NCBI GenBank assembly: GCA_039707465.1
Contig: CM077647.1
Span: 174,294,663-174,358,662, forward strand
From: Rhabdophis nuchalis
Taxonomy: Eukaryota; Chordata; Lepidosauria; Squamata; Natricidae
DNA length: 64,000 nucleotides
Direction of reading: 5' to 3'
The notes under the pieces are model-generated. The model saw only the letters and a list, made by a program, of their open reading frames with translations, was not told where the DNA came from and made no database searches. The position numbers were made by a program, and so were the translations under genes. This document shows, one piece after another, positions 10,651-20,722 of this stretch; the stretch's first letter is position 1, and each line of letters starts with the position of its first letter.

Positions 10651-11025
10651 GAAAGACCACACTTAGACATAGTTTGGAATGAATAAGGCTACTTTTACTG
10701 AATACGTAAGAACAACGGACCAAGGTAAAGCAGGAAGTGACTAGTTTAGGCGTGAAGAATGATTATTAAAGCTTAAGCCCACCCCAATAGCCCTAACCCC
10801 CCCCCAGCAGTGTCCAATGCACTTTCGTCTCCGACATCAGGTGTGCAGTCCGTCCAACACCATCATCAGCATGGAATGTGAGACCGTTAAGCCACAGATA
10901 ACACCGGCCGGTAACATCTTCCACCAATCTTTCACCAGCTCACATAATTAACCCCTATAGCCCCACCCTCCCCGTTTCCATGGCAGCCAAGCAGCATAGG
11001 GAAAAGCGAAGAGCGAAGGCTGACA
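10651..11025 (-). repeat. Chromovirus 3' LTR
   Basis: It matches 20,723-21,096 over its full length. On the minus strand it begins TGTCAGCCTTCGC and ends GGTCTTTC. It is preceded by a purine-rich stretch (GGAGGAGGTCCGGA) that could serve as polypurine tract. The flank after its end is AT-rich (AATAAATAAAA). Confidence 0.85.
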
Positions 11026-11140
11026 TCCGGACCTCCTCCAGTAGTAGGCAGGACCTCCGGACCTCCTTCAGAAGTAGGGAAGTTATTACTGCAAAACAGA
11101 CAAGAAAAGACAAAACAACATAGAAGAGAGAGGGAAGGGG

Positions 11141-13111
11141 TTATGGTTTGTGTGGATATTTGGCATAAAACTGGCGCACAAGCTTCGGGGCTCTGAGATG
11201 TTCTTTATCCACCCATTCATTGTGAGAAGGAGGAAAATCTTTCCACATCACTAGAAATTGAGTCTTATTCCTATGGACCCTGGAGTCCAAGATGTCACGA
11301 ACTTCATAGTGCTGGTGACCATCTACCATCAGTGGCGCAGGTGCATCAGGATGAGGTTTGCGAAGATGCGAAGTGCGTTCAGGCTTTAACAGGTGAACAT
11401 GGAACACTGGGTATAAGCGACGGTAGGTTTTAGGTAGATCCAAACGAACGGAAACCGAACTGATTATTTTAGTTATAGTGAATGGGCCAACAAACTTAGG
11501 ATCCAATTTCTTGCATTTTTGCGGGCTATCCAAATGTTTAGTAGAGACGAACACTCTATCACCAACCTTGTAAGCCGGAGGAGCCGCTCGCTTTTTATCA
11601 GCATATAACTTATGCGATTGATGTGCATCATCCAAAGTTTTCTTTATGACAGGCCATACCGAAGACAATTTAGTGGACCAATCAGCTAGGGAGGGAATTG
11701 CAGGCGACTCGTGAAGCAACTCGGGTATGGGCACAAAGTCCTGACCATAGATGATTTTAAAAGGGGTCATATTTGTACTTGAATGAACAGAGTTATTATA
11801 AGCCACTTCGGCATGTATCAGAAGGTCAGCCCAATCGTCCTGCTGAAAATTTATGAAACAACGTAGGTATTGTTCCAAAACAGAATTGGCCCTCTCACAA
11901 GCACCGTTCGTCTGCGGATGGTAGGAGGAGCTTAAGCCCTGGGAGGAGCCTATCAACTTTAAAAATTCCTTCCAAAATTTCAAAATAAATTGAGTACCTC
12001 TATCCGAAATGATACGCTTAGGAACTCCGTGGAAACGATAAATATGATTCAGGAACAACTTAGCCAATGATTTGGAAGACGGAATTTTGGAACAAGGTAC
12101 AAAGTGGACTTGCTTGGAGAAAAGATCTGTAACCACCCAAATGACAGTATAACCCTGGCTGCTTGGAAGATCAACAATAAAGTCCATCGAAATTTCCTTC
12201 CAAGGAGCCTCCGGCTTCGCCACAGATTGGAGGAGGCCCTGCGGTTTTTCCGGTGAACGTTTCGAAGCAGCACAAACAGGACAACTAGCGATATAGGACT
12301 CAACGTCTCTCTTGAGAGAAGGCCACCAAAATCGGCGTTTAACCAGATGTATAGTCTTAACGAATCCGAAGTGTCCGGCCAATCGTGAGTCGTGTGCCCG
12401 TTGCAACACAAAAGGCCGTATGGTAGCAGGGACATAAATTTTCGAACCAATCCAAGGTAGATCGTCCCTGACAGTGCAGTCACCGGAATGTGCAGAATAC
12501 CATTCATCAGTAAGTAGTTCTGACTTAATCTTAGCAATCAGTTCAACGGGTGGGTCAGCTTGGACAGCGGACTGACCCCTGGTCGAAACAGGAGAGGCTA
12601 TCAGCGTAAGTGGCATTACGGGTTGCACAACTGTAATTTTTGAAACATCATATTGGGGTAGCCTGGAGAGTGCATCAGCCATGAAATTTTTTCCTCCAGG
12701 AATATATTTGAGATGGAAGTTGAAACGATGGAAGTAATGTGCCCAACGTAGTTGTTTTGGAGACAATTTACGAGATGACGTGAGAGCTTCCAGGTTCTTA
12801 TGGTCCGTCCAAACCTCAAATGGATGAGGGGCTCCTTTAAGAAAATGACGCCAAGTCATGAGGGCCCAACGGACAGCAAATGCTTCTTTCTCCCAAATAG
12901 CCCATCTGCGTTCAGTGTTGGATAATTTATGAGAAGTGTAAGCACACGGTTGCAACTGGCCCCGTTGGTTGAACTGCAACAGGACAGCCCCTATGGCGAC
13001 ATCGCTGGCGTCAGCCTGAACAACGAACAGGGAGTCGACGTCGGGATGCTTTAGGACAGGCTCAGCCGCAAACAAACGTTTAAGCTTCTCAAAGGCGGCC
13101 TGGCACTCCAT
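11141..13111 (-). CDS. Chromovirus pol: RNase H, integrase, chromodomain (656 aa open frame)
   Basis: From the N-terminus: RNase H (VVQADASDVAIGAVL; WTDHKNLEAL; FMADALSRL), then the integrase zinc-binding region (HDSRLAGHFGF ... CPVCAASK, an HHCC finger). The catalytic core follows with D in SMDFIVDLP, D in ISDRGTQF and E in NGACERAN, a complete DDE triad. The C-terminus (YEVRDILDSRVHRNKTQFLVMW..., then NEWVDKEHL) is a chromodomain, which in this group guides insertion to marked chromatin. The frame is continuous upstream except for a TGA just before it. Enzymatic residues look intact, though the element as a whole is broken. Confidence 0.92.
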   Translation of the reverse strand: MECQAAFEKLKRLFAAEPVLKHPDVDSLFVVQADASDVAIGAVLLQFNQRGQLQPCAYTSHKLSNTERRWAIWEKEAFAVRWALMTWRHFLKGAPHPFEVWTDHKNLEALTSSRKLSPKQLRWAHYFHRFNFHLKYIPGGKNFMADALSRLPQYDVSKITVVQPVMPLTLIASPVSTRGQSAVQADPPVELIAKIKSELLTDEWYSAHSGDCTVRDDLPWIGSKIYVPATIRPFVLQRAHDSRLAGHFGFVKTIHLVKRRFWWPSLKRDVESYIASCPVCAASKRSPEKPQGLLQSVAKPEAPWKEISMDFIVDLPSSQGYTVIWVVTDLFSKQVHFVPCSKIPSSKSLAKLFLNHIYRFHGVPKRIISDRGTQFILKFWKEFLKLIGSSQGLSSSYHPQTNGACERANSVLEQYLRCFINFQQDDWADLLIHAEVAYNNSVHSSTNMTPFKIIYGQDFVPIPELLHESPAIPSLADWSTKLSSVWPVIKKTLDDAHQSHKLYADKKRAAPPAYKVGDRVFVSTKHLDSPQKCKKLDPKFVGPFTITKIISSVSVRLDLPKTYRRLYPVFHVHLLKPERTSHLRKPHPDAPAPLMVDGHQHYEVRDILDSRVHRNKTQFLVMWKDFPPSHNEWVDKEHLRAPKLVRQFYAKYPHKP

Positions 13112-13135
13112 GGTCCAGTTCAGAGGAGCCCCCGG

Positions 13136-13831
13136 TCAAGGTTTGCCTTCACCCTTGGTTTTGAGTAGATTTGTGATGGGCAACGCAATGCTAGCGAACG
13201 ATGGAATAAATTGTCGGTAAAAGTTGGCGAAACCCAAAAAACTTTGCAATTGTTTACGAGTGCGGGGAGGCGCCCACTCCGTGACAGCCTTTACCTTTGC
13301 AGGATCCATTTCGATCCCCTCCGACGAAATGCGATAACCCAAGTAATCAATCTTCTCCTGGTGAAACTCACATTTCGACAACTTAGCATAAAGTTCAGCA
13401 GCACGGAGTTTTTGCAACACGGAACGGACAAGTTTAATATGTTCCTCACGTGTTTGCGTGTACACGACTATGTCATCAAGATAAACGATCACCCCCTTAT
13501 ACAGGTGCTCGTGGAGAACTTCATTGATCAGTTGCATAAATACAGAAGGAGCTCCCTGAAGACCGAAAGGTAGAACCTTAAACTGGAAACACCCTAGCGG
13601 GCAGTTGAAAGCTGTTTTCCATTCGTCACCCTCTTTAATTGTTACTCTATAGTAAGCTTCCCTTAAATCAAGCTTAGTAAAATTTTTGCCTGTAGCTAGG
13701 TGAGCTAGCATGTCTTTCATAAGCGGGAGAGGGTAGACATTGTGCTCGCAAATGGCATTCAGGTAAGAGTAGTTTTGAACCAAACGGAGAGTGCCATCCT
13801 TCTTTTCTCTAAACATCACCGGTGCGGCCAC
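13136..13831 (-). CDS. Chromovirus reverse transcriptase segment
   Basis: This 231-codon stretch carries the RT palm: FTKLDLREAYYRV (motif A), LPFGLQGAPSVFMQL, and the catalytic box VIVYLDDIVVY (YLDD), followed by the thumb (CEFHQEKIDYLGY, SFLGFANFYRQFI). The residue pattern LVQNYSYLN, where this group normally has a VDYR-type sequence, suggests some decay. It is bounded on both sides by single in-frame TGA codons; protein similarity continues across both. Confidence 0.92.
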   Translation of the reverse strand: MAAPVMFREKKDGTLRLVQNYSYLNAICEHNVYPLPLMKDMLAHLATGKNFTKLDLREAYYRVTIKEGDEWKTAFNCPLGCFQFKVLPFGLQGAPSVFMQLINEVLHEHLYKGVIVYLDDIVVYTQTREEHIKLVRSVLQKLRAAELYAKLSKCEFHQEKIDYLGYRISSEGIEMDPAKVKAVTEWAPPRTRKQLQSFLGFANFYRQFIPSFASIALPITNLLKTKGEGKP

Positions 13832-13858
13832 ACGTGGCCTGGCGGGCTCAATGAAACC

Positions 13859-14980
13859 TCAGTTTAGATTCTTATCAATGAATTTGTGCAGCTCATCCAT
13901 TTCATGTGGTGTCATAGAGTAAAGGCGAGGTTTAGGTAGTTGCACACCTGGGAGAAAATCGATCGAGCAATCAGTAGCCCGATGAGGAGGAAGAGAATCA
14001 CAAGACTTCTCGCTAAAAGTGTCTTTAAGATCCCAATATTCTTCAGGAATCTTGTCTTCCCCTGGAATGATTTCAGGTGTAGGCAGGGCTAAAGTGGAAC
14101 CCGCAGGTTCCTTAATTGGAGTTAAATTAAGGGGAGTCTCATCATTGTGACTTAAGATTGCAGAGTTATGTTCTGGTAGTAATGCAGGGATTCGCACCCA
14201 TCCTTCTTTCCAGTTAATTAGAGGATTCCACTTACGTAGCCAGTTAATCCCTAATATAACAGCATTATCCGCAATAGGTGCCATAATAAAATTAATGGTT
14301 TCATTATGAGTATCACCAATAGAAAGCTGAAGGGGTTCAGTAACATAAGATGCAGGAGTTACCCCTGCTACAGAGCCATCCATTTGGCAGAATGCGATCG
14401 GCACCTTTAAATTTTTCAAGTGGAAACCCATGGTCTGAACAAGTTCATGACTGATTAAACAACGAGAACAGCCTGAGTCAATTAGAGCCTGTACGTTGCA
14501 ATTACGGCCGCTAGATGGAGCCAAAAGACTTAAAGGAATATAAAGGGGCCCAGAGCGGGGACTTACCCAATTTTCGTCAGAGGAGGCGGAGTCCTCCCAA
14601 TCATCGGGCTGCGGATTATTTTGATCACAAGAGAGGTCCAGCGGCTCCATTCCACTCATTGCTGGCTTACTGCGCACGGTCGGAGTTTTAGTAGGCTTTC
14701 TAGCTTCAGTAGAAGAATGTGGGCGTGGTGACCGTTTTGATCTGCAGTTGTTAGCCCAGTGCCCCTCCTTCCCACAGCGAAAACAATGGCCAGGACATGC
14801 TGAAGTTGATCTACGTCCTCCCATTTGCTTGGGGGAATCTTTATCGGGGGGTCGGGGCCCGGGGCTTTCAAAGTGCTTTATCTTCTCAAAATGGACTGGA
14901 GTTTGAGAGTGGGCCTGATCCAGCTCCACATCCCCAGCCAGCTGAAACCAATCATCTAAGGCAGTGGTCGGCAAACTCAT
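13859..14980 (-). CDS. Chromovirus gag end, protease, RT start
   Basis: After the hAT junction the frame continues gag with a CCHC zinc knuckle (CFRCGKEGHWANNC), which binds RNA in the nucleocapsid. An aspartic protease follows, marked by ALIDSGCSRCLIS (DSG active site) and VILGINWL. The tail enters RT (PKPRLYSMTPHEMDEL). The first residues of the open frame come from hAT sequence; real gag resumes at about 14,954. It ends at a TGA after DKNLN, with similarity continuing on the far side. Confidence 0.88.
   Translation of the reverse strand: MSLPTTALDDWFQLAGDVELDQAHSQTPVHFEKIKHFESPGPRPPDKDSPKQMGGRRSTSACPGHCFRCGKEGHWANNCRSKRSPRPHSSTEARKPTKTPTVRSKPAMSGMEPLDLSCDQNNPQPDDWEDSASSDENWVSPRSGPLYIPLSLLAPSSGRNCNVQALIDSGCSRCLISHELVQTMGFHLKNLKVPIAFCQMDGSVAGVTPASYVTEPLQLSIGDTHNETINFIMAPIADNAVILGINWLRKWNPLINWKEGWVRIPALLPEHNSAILSHNDETPLNLTPIKEPAGSTLALPTPEIIPGEDKIPEEYWDLKDTFSEKSCDSLPPHRATDCSIDFLPGVQLPKPRLYSMTPHEMDELHKFIDKNLN
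14954..14961. repeat. hAT target-site duplication, left copy
   Basis: The 8-bp ATCTAAGG directly flanks the left inverted terminus and recurs at 19,720-19,727. Eight bases is the hAT target-duplication length. Confidence 0.95.
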
Positions 14981-15217
14981 TAGTCAAAAGAGCCAAATAT
15001 CAACAGTACGACCATTGAAATTTCTTTCGAGAGCCAAATTTTTTAAACTTAAACAATATAGATAGGTACATTGTTATTAAGTCTTAGTTAAACTATAGGT
15101 GTTGAATAAAACGTGATATCATATTTAATAACAATATTATTTATTGATAAAATTAAATTCTTTACAATTTACATTACAACATCCATAAAATTAAATAATG
15201 GCAATGACTGACAAACA

Positions 15218-17170
15218 CTAATGTGAACAATGGCCTTGCATCTCCTTGGAAAGTTTGGGTAAGTCAGGTTTGTATGTTGTTGTTTTTAATTTTAGGCACG
15301 ATTCCAGGTTCTCATCAATAAGACGATTTCTCGATTTACTCTTGATAAGGTTCATGCTTGAAAATGATTGTTCGCATAAATATGTAGACCCAAATATGGA
15401 AAGAACAGCAAACGCTAGCTTTTTCAGTTGATCATATGAGTCAGGAATACTATTCCAGGTGTTAAAAATCAACATATCTTCCTTCTCCAGGTCTTTCAAA
15501 GCAGACCACTTGTGCTGTGAACTAAGTTCACATTTGTTTTTTTCCAATATTTCTATATCAGCAGAAAGACGTTCAAATTTTGAGCTCCACAATTCTTTGT
15601 TTTTTAAATCCAGCAATTGCATTTCAAAGTTGCCAATGTCAATATTAAAGGGAGAAAATTTTAATTCTGTTACAGTAGCATTAAGAGGTTTTTTAACAAA
15701 GGCTAACGTTGCTTTGCTGTTTCTGAATTCCCGAAACCTGTTGAGAAAAGCTTCCCTCATATTTAAAAGTGTTGTTTTGAAATAGCAAGTGTCAATATCA
15801 GAATTATTTTCTTGACGATGTTTCAACAGGCTTGGAAAGTGAATCAAAGTTTCTCTTTCAAAATCTTGAGCAAAAAGCGATAATTTGTTTTCGAATGAAA
15901 TAACTTCTTCTAACATCGAAAAAATTGTATTTCCTTTCCCCTGTAGTTTATAATTAAGCTGATTTAGATGAGATGTAACATCTACCATGAAATAAAATCT
16001 TTGGATCCACTGATCGTTCGTTAGTTCTGGATAGTGAATACCTTTCTCAAGGAGAAATGCTTTAATTTCTGTTAATAAGGAAGCGAAACGTTTCAAAACT
16101 TTTCCTCTTGATAACCAACGTACTTTGTTATACAGCAGAAGATCTGCATACTCACTGTCCATTTCAACTAAAAATTCTTTAAATTGGCGATGATTAAGAG
16201 CTTTAGCTATAATGGAGTTGACAATCTTAATCACCAATTCCATAACTTTGCAAATTTCTTCTGGAAATGATTGCACACAAAGAGCTTCTTGATGGATGAT
16301 GCAATGGTAGGTAAGTATCTCGTGATTAATTTTTTGTTTCAAAATAGCGACAAACCCATTTCTTACGCCAGTCATACTTTTTGCCCCATCTGTTGAAATT
16401 GAGACAATTTTATCAAGTGGAATATGATGTTTTCCCATGCACTCAATTACAGCATTTGCTATATCCTCTCCACGTGTTTGACCTTTGAGTGGTAATAATC
16501 CTAAAAGTTCTTCTTTAGGACCTTTAGATGAAATAAATCTTACAAAAAGTGAAACTTGTGCTGTATCACATATGTCACAAGATTCATCAACTGCTATTGA
16601 TAAAGCTGAAATCAATTTAAGATCTTCGACTTGCTGGTTGGTTATATTTGAAGACATTTTGACTGCTCTATCTTTCACTGTTTTAGCAGACAATGGTAAC
16701 TCTTTAATTTTTTTTAGAATATCTGCCTTGTTCTTAAAATCCCGAAATAGCTCTTCAGATGCATTTATAAAACAGGTTTTTATGTATTCACCGTCTGTAT
16801 ATGGTTTTCCTCTCTTAGCAATCTCTTCACTAACCACAAAACTTGCAATATTAGCATTGTTGGAAGATTGCATCCAGTAATTAAATACAGAACTTGCTTT
16901 TTTTTTATTCTTCTGAAGTTCCTCAACTGCTTTCTTCCTTGCATCACCAACAGGATATTTAGCATTAAATGACATGTGTTTGGTTGTAAAGTGTCTCTCC
17001 AAATTTGATCTCTTGTTATGCGCCAATTTTTCCTGACAAATAAGACAGGTCGGAAGGCCATTTAAGTTTTGAATAAACGCAAAAGTCTCGGTCCATTCAA
17101 CTTTAAATTCACGGTTTTCATCTTCTGTTTTTCTTTGCTTTTTCTTTGTAGCCATTTCAAAACAGGGCAC
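15218..17170 (-). CDS. hAT transposase (650 aa)
   Basis: The enzyme cuts and pastes the element by a DDE mechanism in the nucleus. Residues ~38-65 form a BED/C2H2-type zinc finger (CLICQEKLAH ... HFTTKH) for binding the transposon ends. The catalytic core shows AVDESCDICDTAQVSLF (first Asp), SISTDGAKSMTG (second Asp) and the conserved NKVRWLSRGKVL block. The C-terminal hAT dimerisation domain is present (SIFGSTYLCEQSFSSMNLIKSKSRNRL). The length and lack of stops fit a complete protein; it may start at the second Met (MATKKKQRK, 17,155). It resembles the Charlie-type transposases related to GTF2IRD2/ZBED proteins; the exact subfamily is not settled here. Confidence 0.93.
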   Translation of the reverse strand: MPCFEMATKKKQRKTEDENREFKVEWTETFAFIQNLNGLPTCLICQEKLAHNKRSNLERHFTTKHMSFNAKYPVGDARKKAVEELQKNKKKASSVFNYWMQSSNNANIASFVVSEEIAKRGKPYTDGEYIKTCFINASEELFRDFKNKADILKKIKELPLSAKTVKDRAVKMSSNITNQQVEDLKLISALSIAVDESCDICDTAQVSLFVRFISSKGPKEELLGLLPLKGQTRGEDIANAVIECMGKHHIPLDKIVSISTDGAKSMTGVRNGFVAILKQKINHEILTYHCIIHQEALCVQSFPEEICKVMELVIKIVNSIIAKALNHRQFKEFLVEMDSEYADLLLYNKVRWLSRGKVLKRFASLLTEIKAFLLEKGIHYPELTNDQWIQRFYFMVDVTSHLNQLNYKLQGKGNTIFSMLEEVISFENKLSLFAQDFERETLIHFPSLLKHRQENNSDIDTCYFKTTLLNMREAFLNRFREFRNSKATLAFVKKPLNATVTELKFSPFNIDIGNFEMQLLDLKNKELWSSKFERLSADIEILEKNKCELSSQHKWSALKDLEKEDMLIFNTWNSIPDSYDQLKKLAFAVLSIFGSTYLCEQSFSSMNLIKSKSRNRLIDENLESCLKLKTTTYKPDLPKLSKEMQGHCSH

Positions 17171-18159
17171 CTAAAAAAAAAGTTTCATTTTATAATAATA
17201 AAACTGCAGCCCCTCTGGCTTCCCTGGAACCAGAAACTGACCAGGAGGGGTCTAGCATCCATAGGCCCATCTACCCCCCCCCCAAGGTCCTAACTGTTAC
17301 TGTGTCTTTAGTGTTGTTACTACAACAGAAGCCTTTGGGGGCCTAATAAGCTTCTGAAAAATTCTCTTAAGCTCCTTTCTTCACACATTATCAAAGTTAT
17401 GGGCAGTGTGGCAGACCAAGAGAATATAATTCATCTGTCATTCTTCCTGGCTCACTTACCTAGCGAGGAGAAGGCCCAGAAGCAAAGCTTAATGCCACAC
17501 AAGCACAGTGTATTAGCTGTTCACAGGAGGCTGCAAGAAAAGAAAATATGTTTTCTTTCTCTCTTCTTAAATCCTGCTCTAACCCCAGTAATTAAAACAA
17601 GTAGAGATTAATTACAGCAAACTACTAGAGTAGGGGTCTGAACCGTTGGCTCTTTTAAGACTGGTGGGCTTCAATTCCCAGAATTCCTCAACCAACTTTG
17701 CAGACCCCTGTACTAGAGAGCAGGCAATGAAAACTTAATTTAAAACCTCTTATTTGCTTAACGTTCAGGCTGCTCCCAACAGAAAAATAAAAAAATCATT
17801 TGAGGACACCAATTTGGTGGTGCAAAGTAGTATTAAATTGGCCACAAAACAAAGCCAACTATTATTGGATATAAGGAAAAGAAGTAATAAAAAGTTTATT
17901 GCTTTCCCTTATGGTAGGAAAGAAGCATCAAGTTTGTGAATTCCATGAGCAAGAGGGCCGTGGATCTCCAGCCAGCTTTATCCTCGGTCTTTCCTAAATT
18001 GTTCTCAGATTTCAGGAAGCTGGGAACGTTTTTGGGCTCCCACACGGCCCAAACCCTCCTCCTCCTCCTGGTAGCCATCAAGGGCATCAGGGCCGGGAAG
18101 GGGCGCCAACGGCTCCGGGGAAAAGACTCTGGGGCGCCCAGCATTCCTCCCTGCTCACC

Positions 18160-19500
18160 CATCCCAATGGCTCATCCACCGGCCTCCGATTTCCTTCCCC
18201 CCCCAAAAAACGAACCCTCGGAGAAGCAGCCTCGTGGCTCTCATGCTGGCTGGGATGCGCTCCTGTGGCGCCCAGCAGTCCGCCCTGGCCGCCGATTTCC
18301 TTCTCCCCCCCAAAAAACGAACCCTCGGAGAAGCAGCCTCGCGGCTCTCATGCTGGCTGGGATGCGCTCCTGTGGCGCCCAGCAGTCCGCCCTGGCCGCC
18401 GATTTCCTTCTCCCCCCCAAAAACGAACCCTCGGAGAAGCAGCCTCGCGGCTCTCATGCTGGCTGGGATGCGCTCCTGTGGCGCCCAGCAGTCCGCCCTG
18501 GCCGCCGATTTCCTTCTCCCCCCCAAAAACGAACCCTCGGAGAAGCAGCCTCGCGGCTCTCATGCTGGCTGGGATGCGCTCCTGTGGCGCCCAGCAGTCC
18601 GCCCTGGCCGCCGATTTCCTTCTCCCCCCCAAAAAACGAACCCTCGGAGAAGCAGCCTCGCGGCTCTCATGCTGGCTGGGATGCGCTCCTGTGGCGCCCA
18701 GCAGTCCGCCCTGGCCGCCGATTTCCTTCTCCCCCCCCAAAAACGAACCCTCGGAGAAGCAGCCTCGTGGCTCTCATGCTGGCTGGGATGCGCTCCTGTG
18801 GCGCCCAGCAGTCCGCCCTGGCCGCCGATTTCCTTCTCCCCCCCAAAAACGAACCCTCGGAGAAGCAGCCTCGCGGCTCTCATGCTGGCTGGGATGCGCT
18901 CCTGTGGCGCCCAGCAGTCCGCCCTGGCCGCCGATTTCCTTCTCCCCCCCCCAAAAAACGAACCCTCGGAGAAGCAGCCTCGTGGCTCTCATGCTGGCTG
19001 GGATGCGCTCCTGTGGCGCCCAGCAGTCCGCCCTGGCCGCCGATTTCCTTCTCCCCCCCCCAAAAAACGAACCCTCGGAGAAGCAGCCTCGTGGCTCTCA
19101 TGCTGGCTGGGATGCGCTCCTGTGGCGCCCAGCAGTCCGCCCTGGCCGCCGATTTCCTTCTCCCCCCCCAAAAAAACGAACCCTCGGAGAAGCAGCCTCG
19201 TGGCTCTCATGCTGGCTGGGATGCGCTCCTGTGGCGCCCAGCAGTCCGCCCTGGCCGCCGATTTCCTTCTCCCCCCCCAAAAAAACGAACCCTCGGAGAA
19301 GCAGCCTCGTGGCTCCGATGCTGGCTGGGTTCCTGTGGCGCCCAGCAGTCCGCCCTGGCTGCCGATTTCCTTCCCCCCCCCCAAAAAACGAACCCTCGGA
19401 GAAGCAGCCTCGTGGCTCCGATGCTGGCTGGGATGCGCTCCTGTGCGTCCCAGCCAGCAGTCCTCCCTCGCAGATGGCTCATCCACCGGCCATCGGTCGC
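18160..19500. repeat. GC-rich minisatellite, ~108-bp units x12, inside hAT
   Basis: A ~107-109-bp unit containing AACGAACCCTCGGAGAAGCAG, TGCTGGCTGGGATGCGCTCC and CCGCCCTGGCCGCCGATTTCC recurs about twelve times between 18,190 and 19,450. Units differ mainly in the length of a C7-9/A4-6 run. Both edges carry ATGGCTCATCCACCGGC. Long open frames here on both strands, up to 577 codons, are translations of the array and should not be read as genes. Confidence 0.95.
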
Positions 19501-19719
19501 CTTCCCCCACCCCCCAACGAAGCCTCTGGGAAGCAGCCAAGTGGCCGCCATGCCCTTCCCAATGCACTCACCAGGCAACCTCGGGCGGCGGGGGCAGTGT
19601 GTCGCAGGACTCCGAGGCAGCAAATGGACTCCGCCTGTGTTGGCTGGGCGGAGGAAGAGCCGCACGTGATGGGCTAAAGAGCCGCACGTGGCTCGCGAGC
19701 CGCGGTTTGCCGACCACTG

Positions 19720-19727
19720 ATCTAAGG
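19720..19727. repeat. hAT target-site duplication, right copy
   Basis: ATCTAAGG directly after the right inverted terminus, matching 14,954-14,961. Confidence 0.95.
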
Positions 19728-20661
19728 TATCAGGGCGGTATCTGTTCATGCATGTTTGATAAATATCTTTGTTCAGCCCTTCTGTATAAACATCCATTAA
19801 CGCTCTGTCACTCCACCCCACCATATAAACAGAAAGTTCTTGAAAAATTTGCGTGTACTCCTGCACAGACATATCCCCCTGGCGCAGGTCTCTCATCCTG
19901 ATTCTAGCTTTTCTCTCAATTCGGGGGTTTTCAAAACGTCTCCTAAGAGCAGTCATAAAATTTTCAAAGTCCCGCAACAAGGGTGAGTGACTATTATGCA
20001 GAGAAACCAGCCATCTGGCAGCCTTGTTTTCTAGAGCCAATGAGGCAATCCTAATCTTAACGTCATCTTCAAAGTCATCCGTGTACTGCTTAACAAAATT
20101 ACTAATGTGAAGCAGAAAAAGTCCTAAATCATCTGGATTACCATCAAACTTAATGCCCAAGGGAGGGAGTTTAGCAGGTCGGCGAGGGGTGGGGGGGCGA
20201 ATTCCCCTCTGTGAATCTCTGCGGGTTTGTGCAGGAGGGGGAGGGGTTGCTCCTCTGGTTTCTTGGGCAGCGGCCGCTTCCGTTTGTTTTAACTATTCGC
20301 TTTCCAGAGAGTGCCCTCCCCCCCAGAGTTTATCCAGGGTTTCCCTCTTATCGTCTGCCTGACGGAGTAAATCATCGGCCATCTGCCTTAAATCCTTTTC
20401 TTCCCTTAGGAGTTCCGATATGGAGGGGGGTGGTTGGGGGCGGCGGCATCTGGTGGTGGTAACCCCTGAGCCTATGTCTCCCGTCATCCCCACTCCCTCT
20501 GACCAGCGATGCGGTTTAGATGATTCTTCGGCCTTCAGGTCTAAGTTTAGGCCTGCTAAAAAGTCCAGTACTGACCTCGAATCATCCTTTTGAACTGCGA
20601 TATTGGATGCGGCCTCTTCCATGGTCGGGCCCGGCAACTCCTCTTTGGCAGATTCCGACAT
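19728..20661 (-). pseudogene. Chromovirus gag, N-terminal part
   Basis: From 20,661 on the minus strand an open frame encodes a charged, helical gag N-terminus (SISELLREEKDLRQMADDLLRQ) and meets a TAG at 20,292-20,294. The same frame continues through a proline-rich linker to the capsid-like core, with FDGNPDDLGLFL, LENKAARWL and the RQGDMSVQEYTQIFQEL block typical of Ty3/Gypsy gag. It stops at the hAT junction (RYRPDTL) and resumes beyond it. The single stop and the insertion make this copy non-functional. Confidence 0.85.
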
Positions 20662-20722
20662 CAGGTTATGATTTGTAGTGACTTCCTGCTTAATGTCAGG
20701 GCTCCTTTCTTCGAATACTCAA

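Larger units (their letters stand above)
14962..19719 (-). mobile_element. hAT DNA transposon, complete, inserted in chromovirus gag
   Basis: The element begins CAGTGGTCGGCAAAC (14,962-14,976) and ends in the exact reverse complement (19,705-19,719), flanked by an 8-bp target duplication. It carries one open transposase gene on the minus strand and a GC-rich minisatellite near the right end. Excising it at the target duplication rejoins the chromovirus gag in frame. Complete ends and an open transposase suggest a fairly young, possibly autonomous element, clearly younger than the chromovirus. 17,171-18,160, between the gene and the minisatellite, holds nothing else I recognise. Confidence 0.95.

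Noticed and set aside
17936..19901. Long open frames on both strands (up to 577 codons) with repeated SHAGWDALLWRPAVRPGRRF-type peptides
   Set aside because: They are translations of the ~108-bp minisatellite in the hAT; units near but not exactly divisible by three keep several frames open at once.
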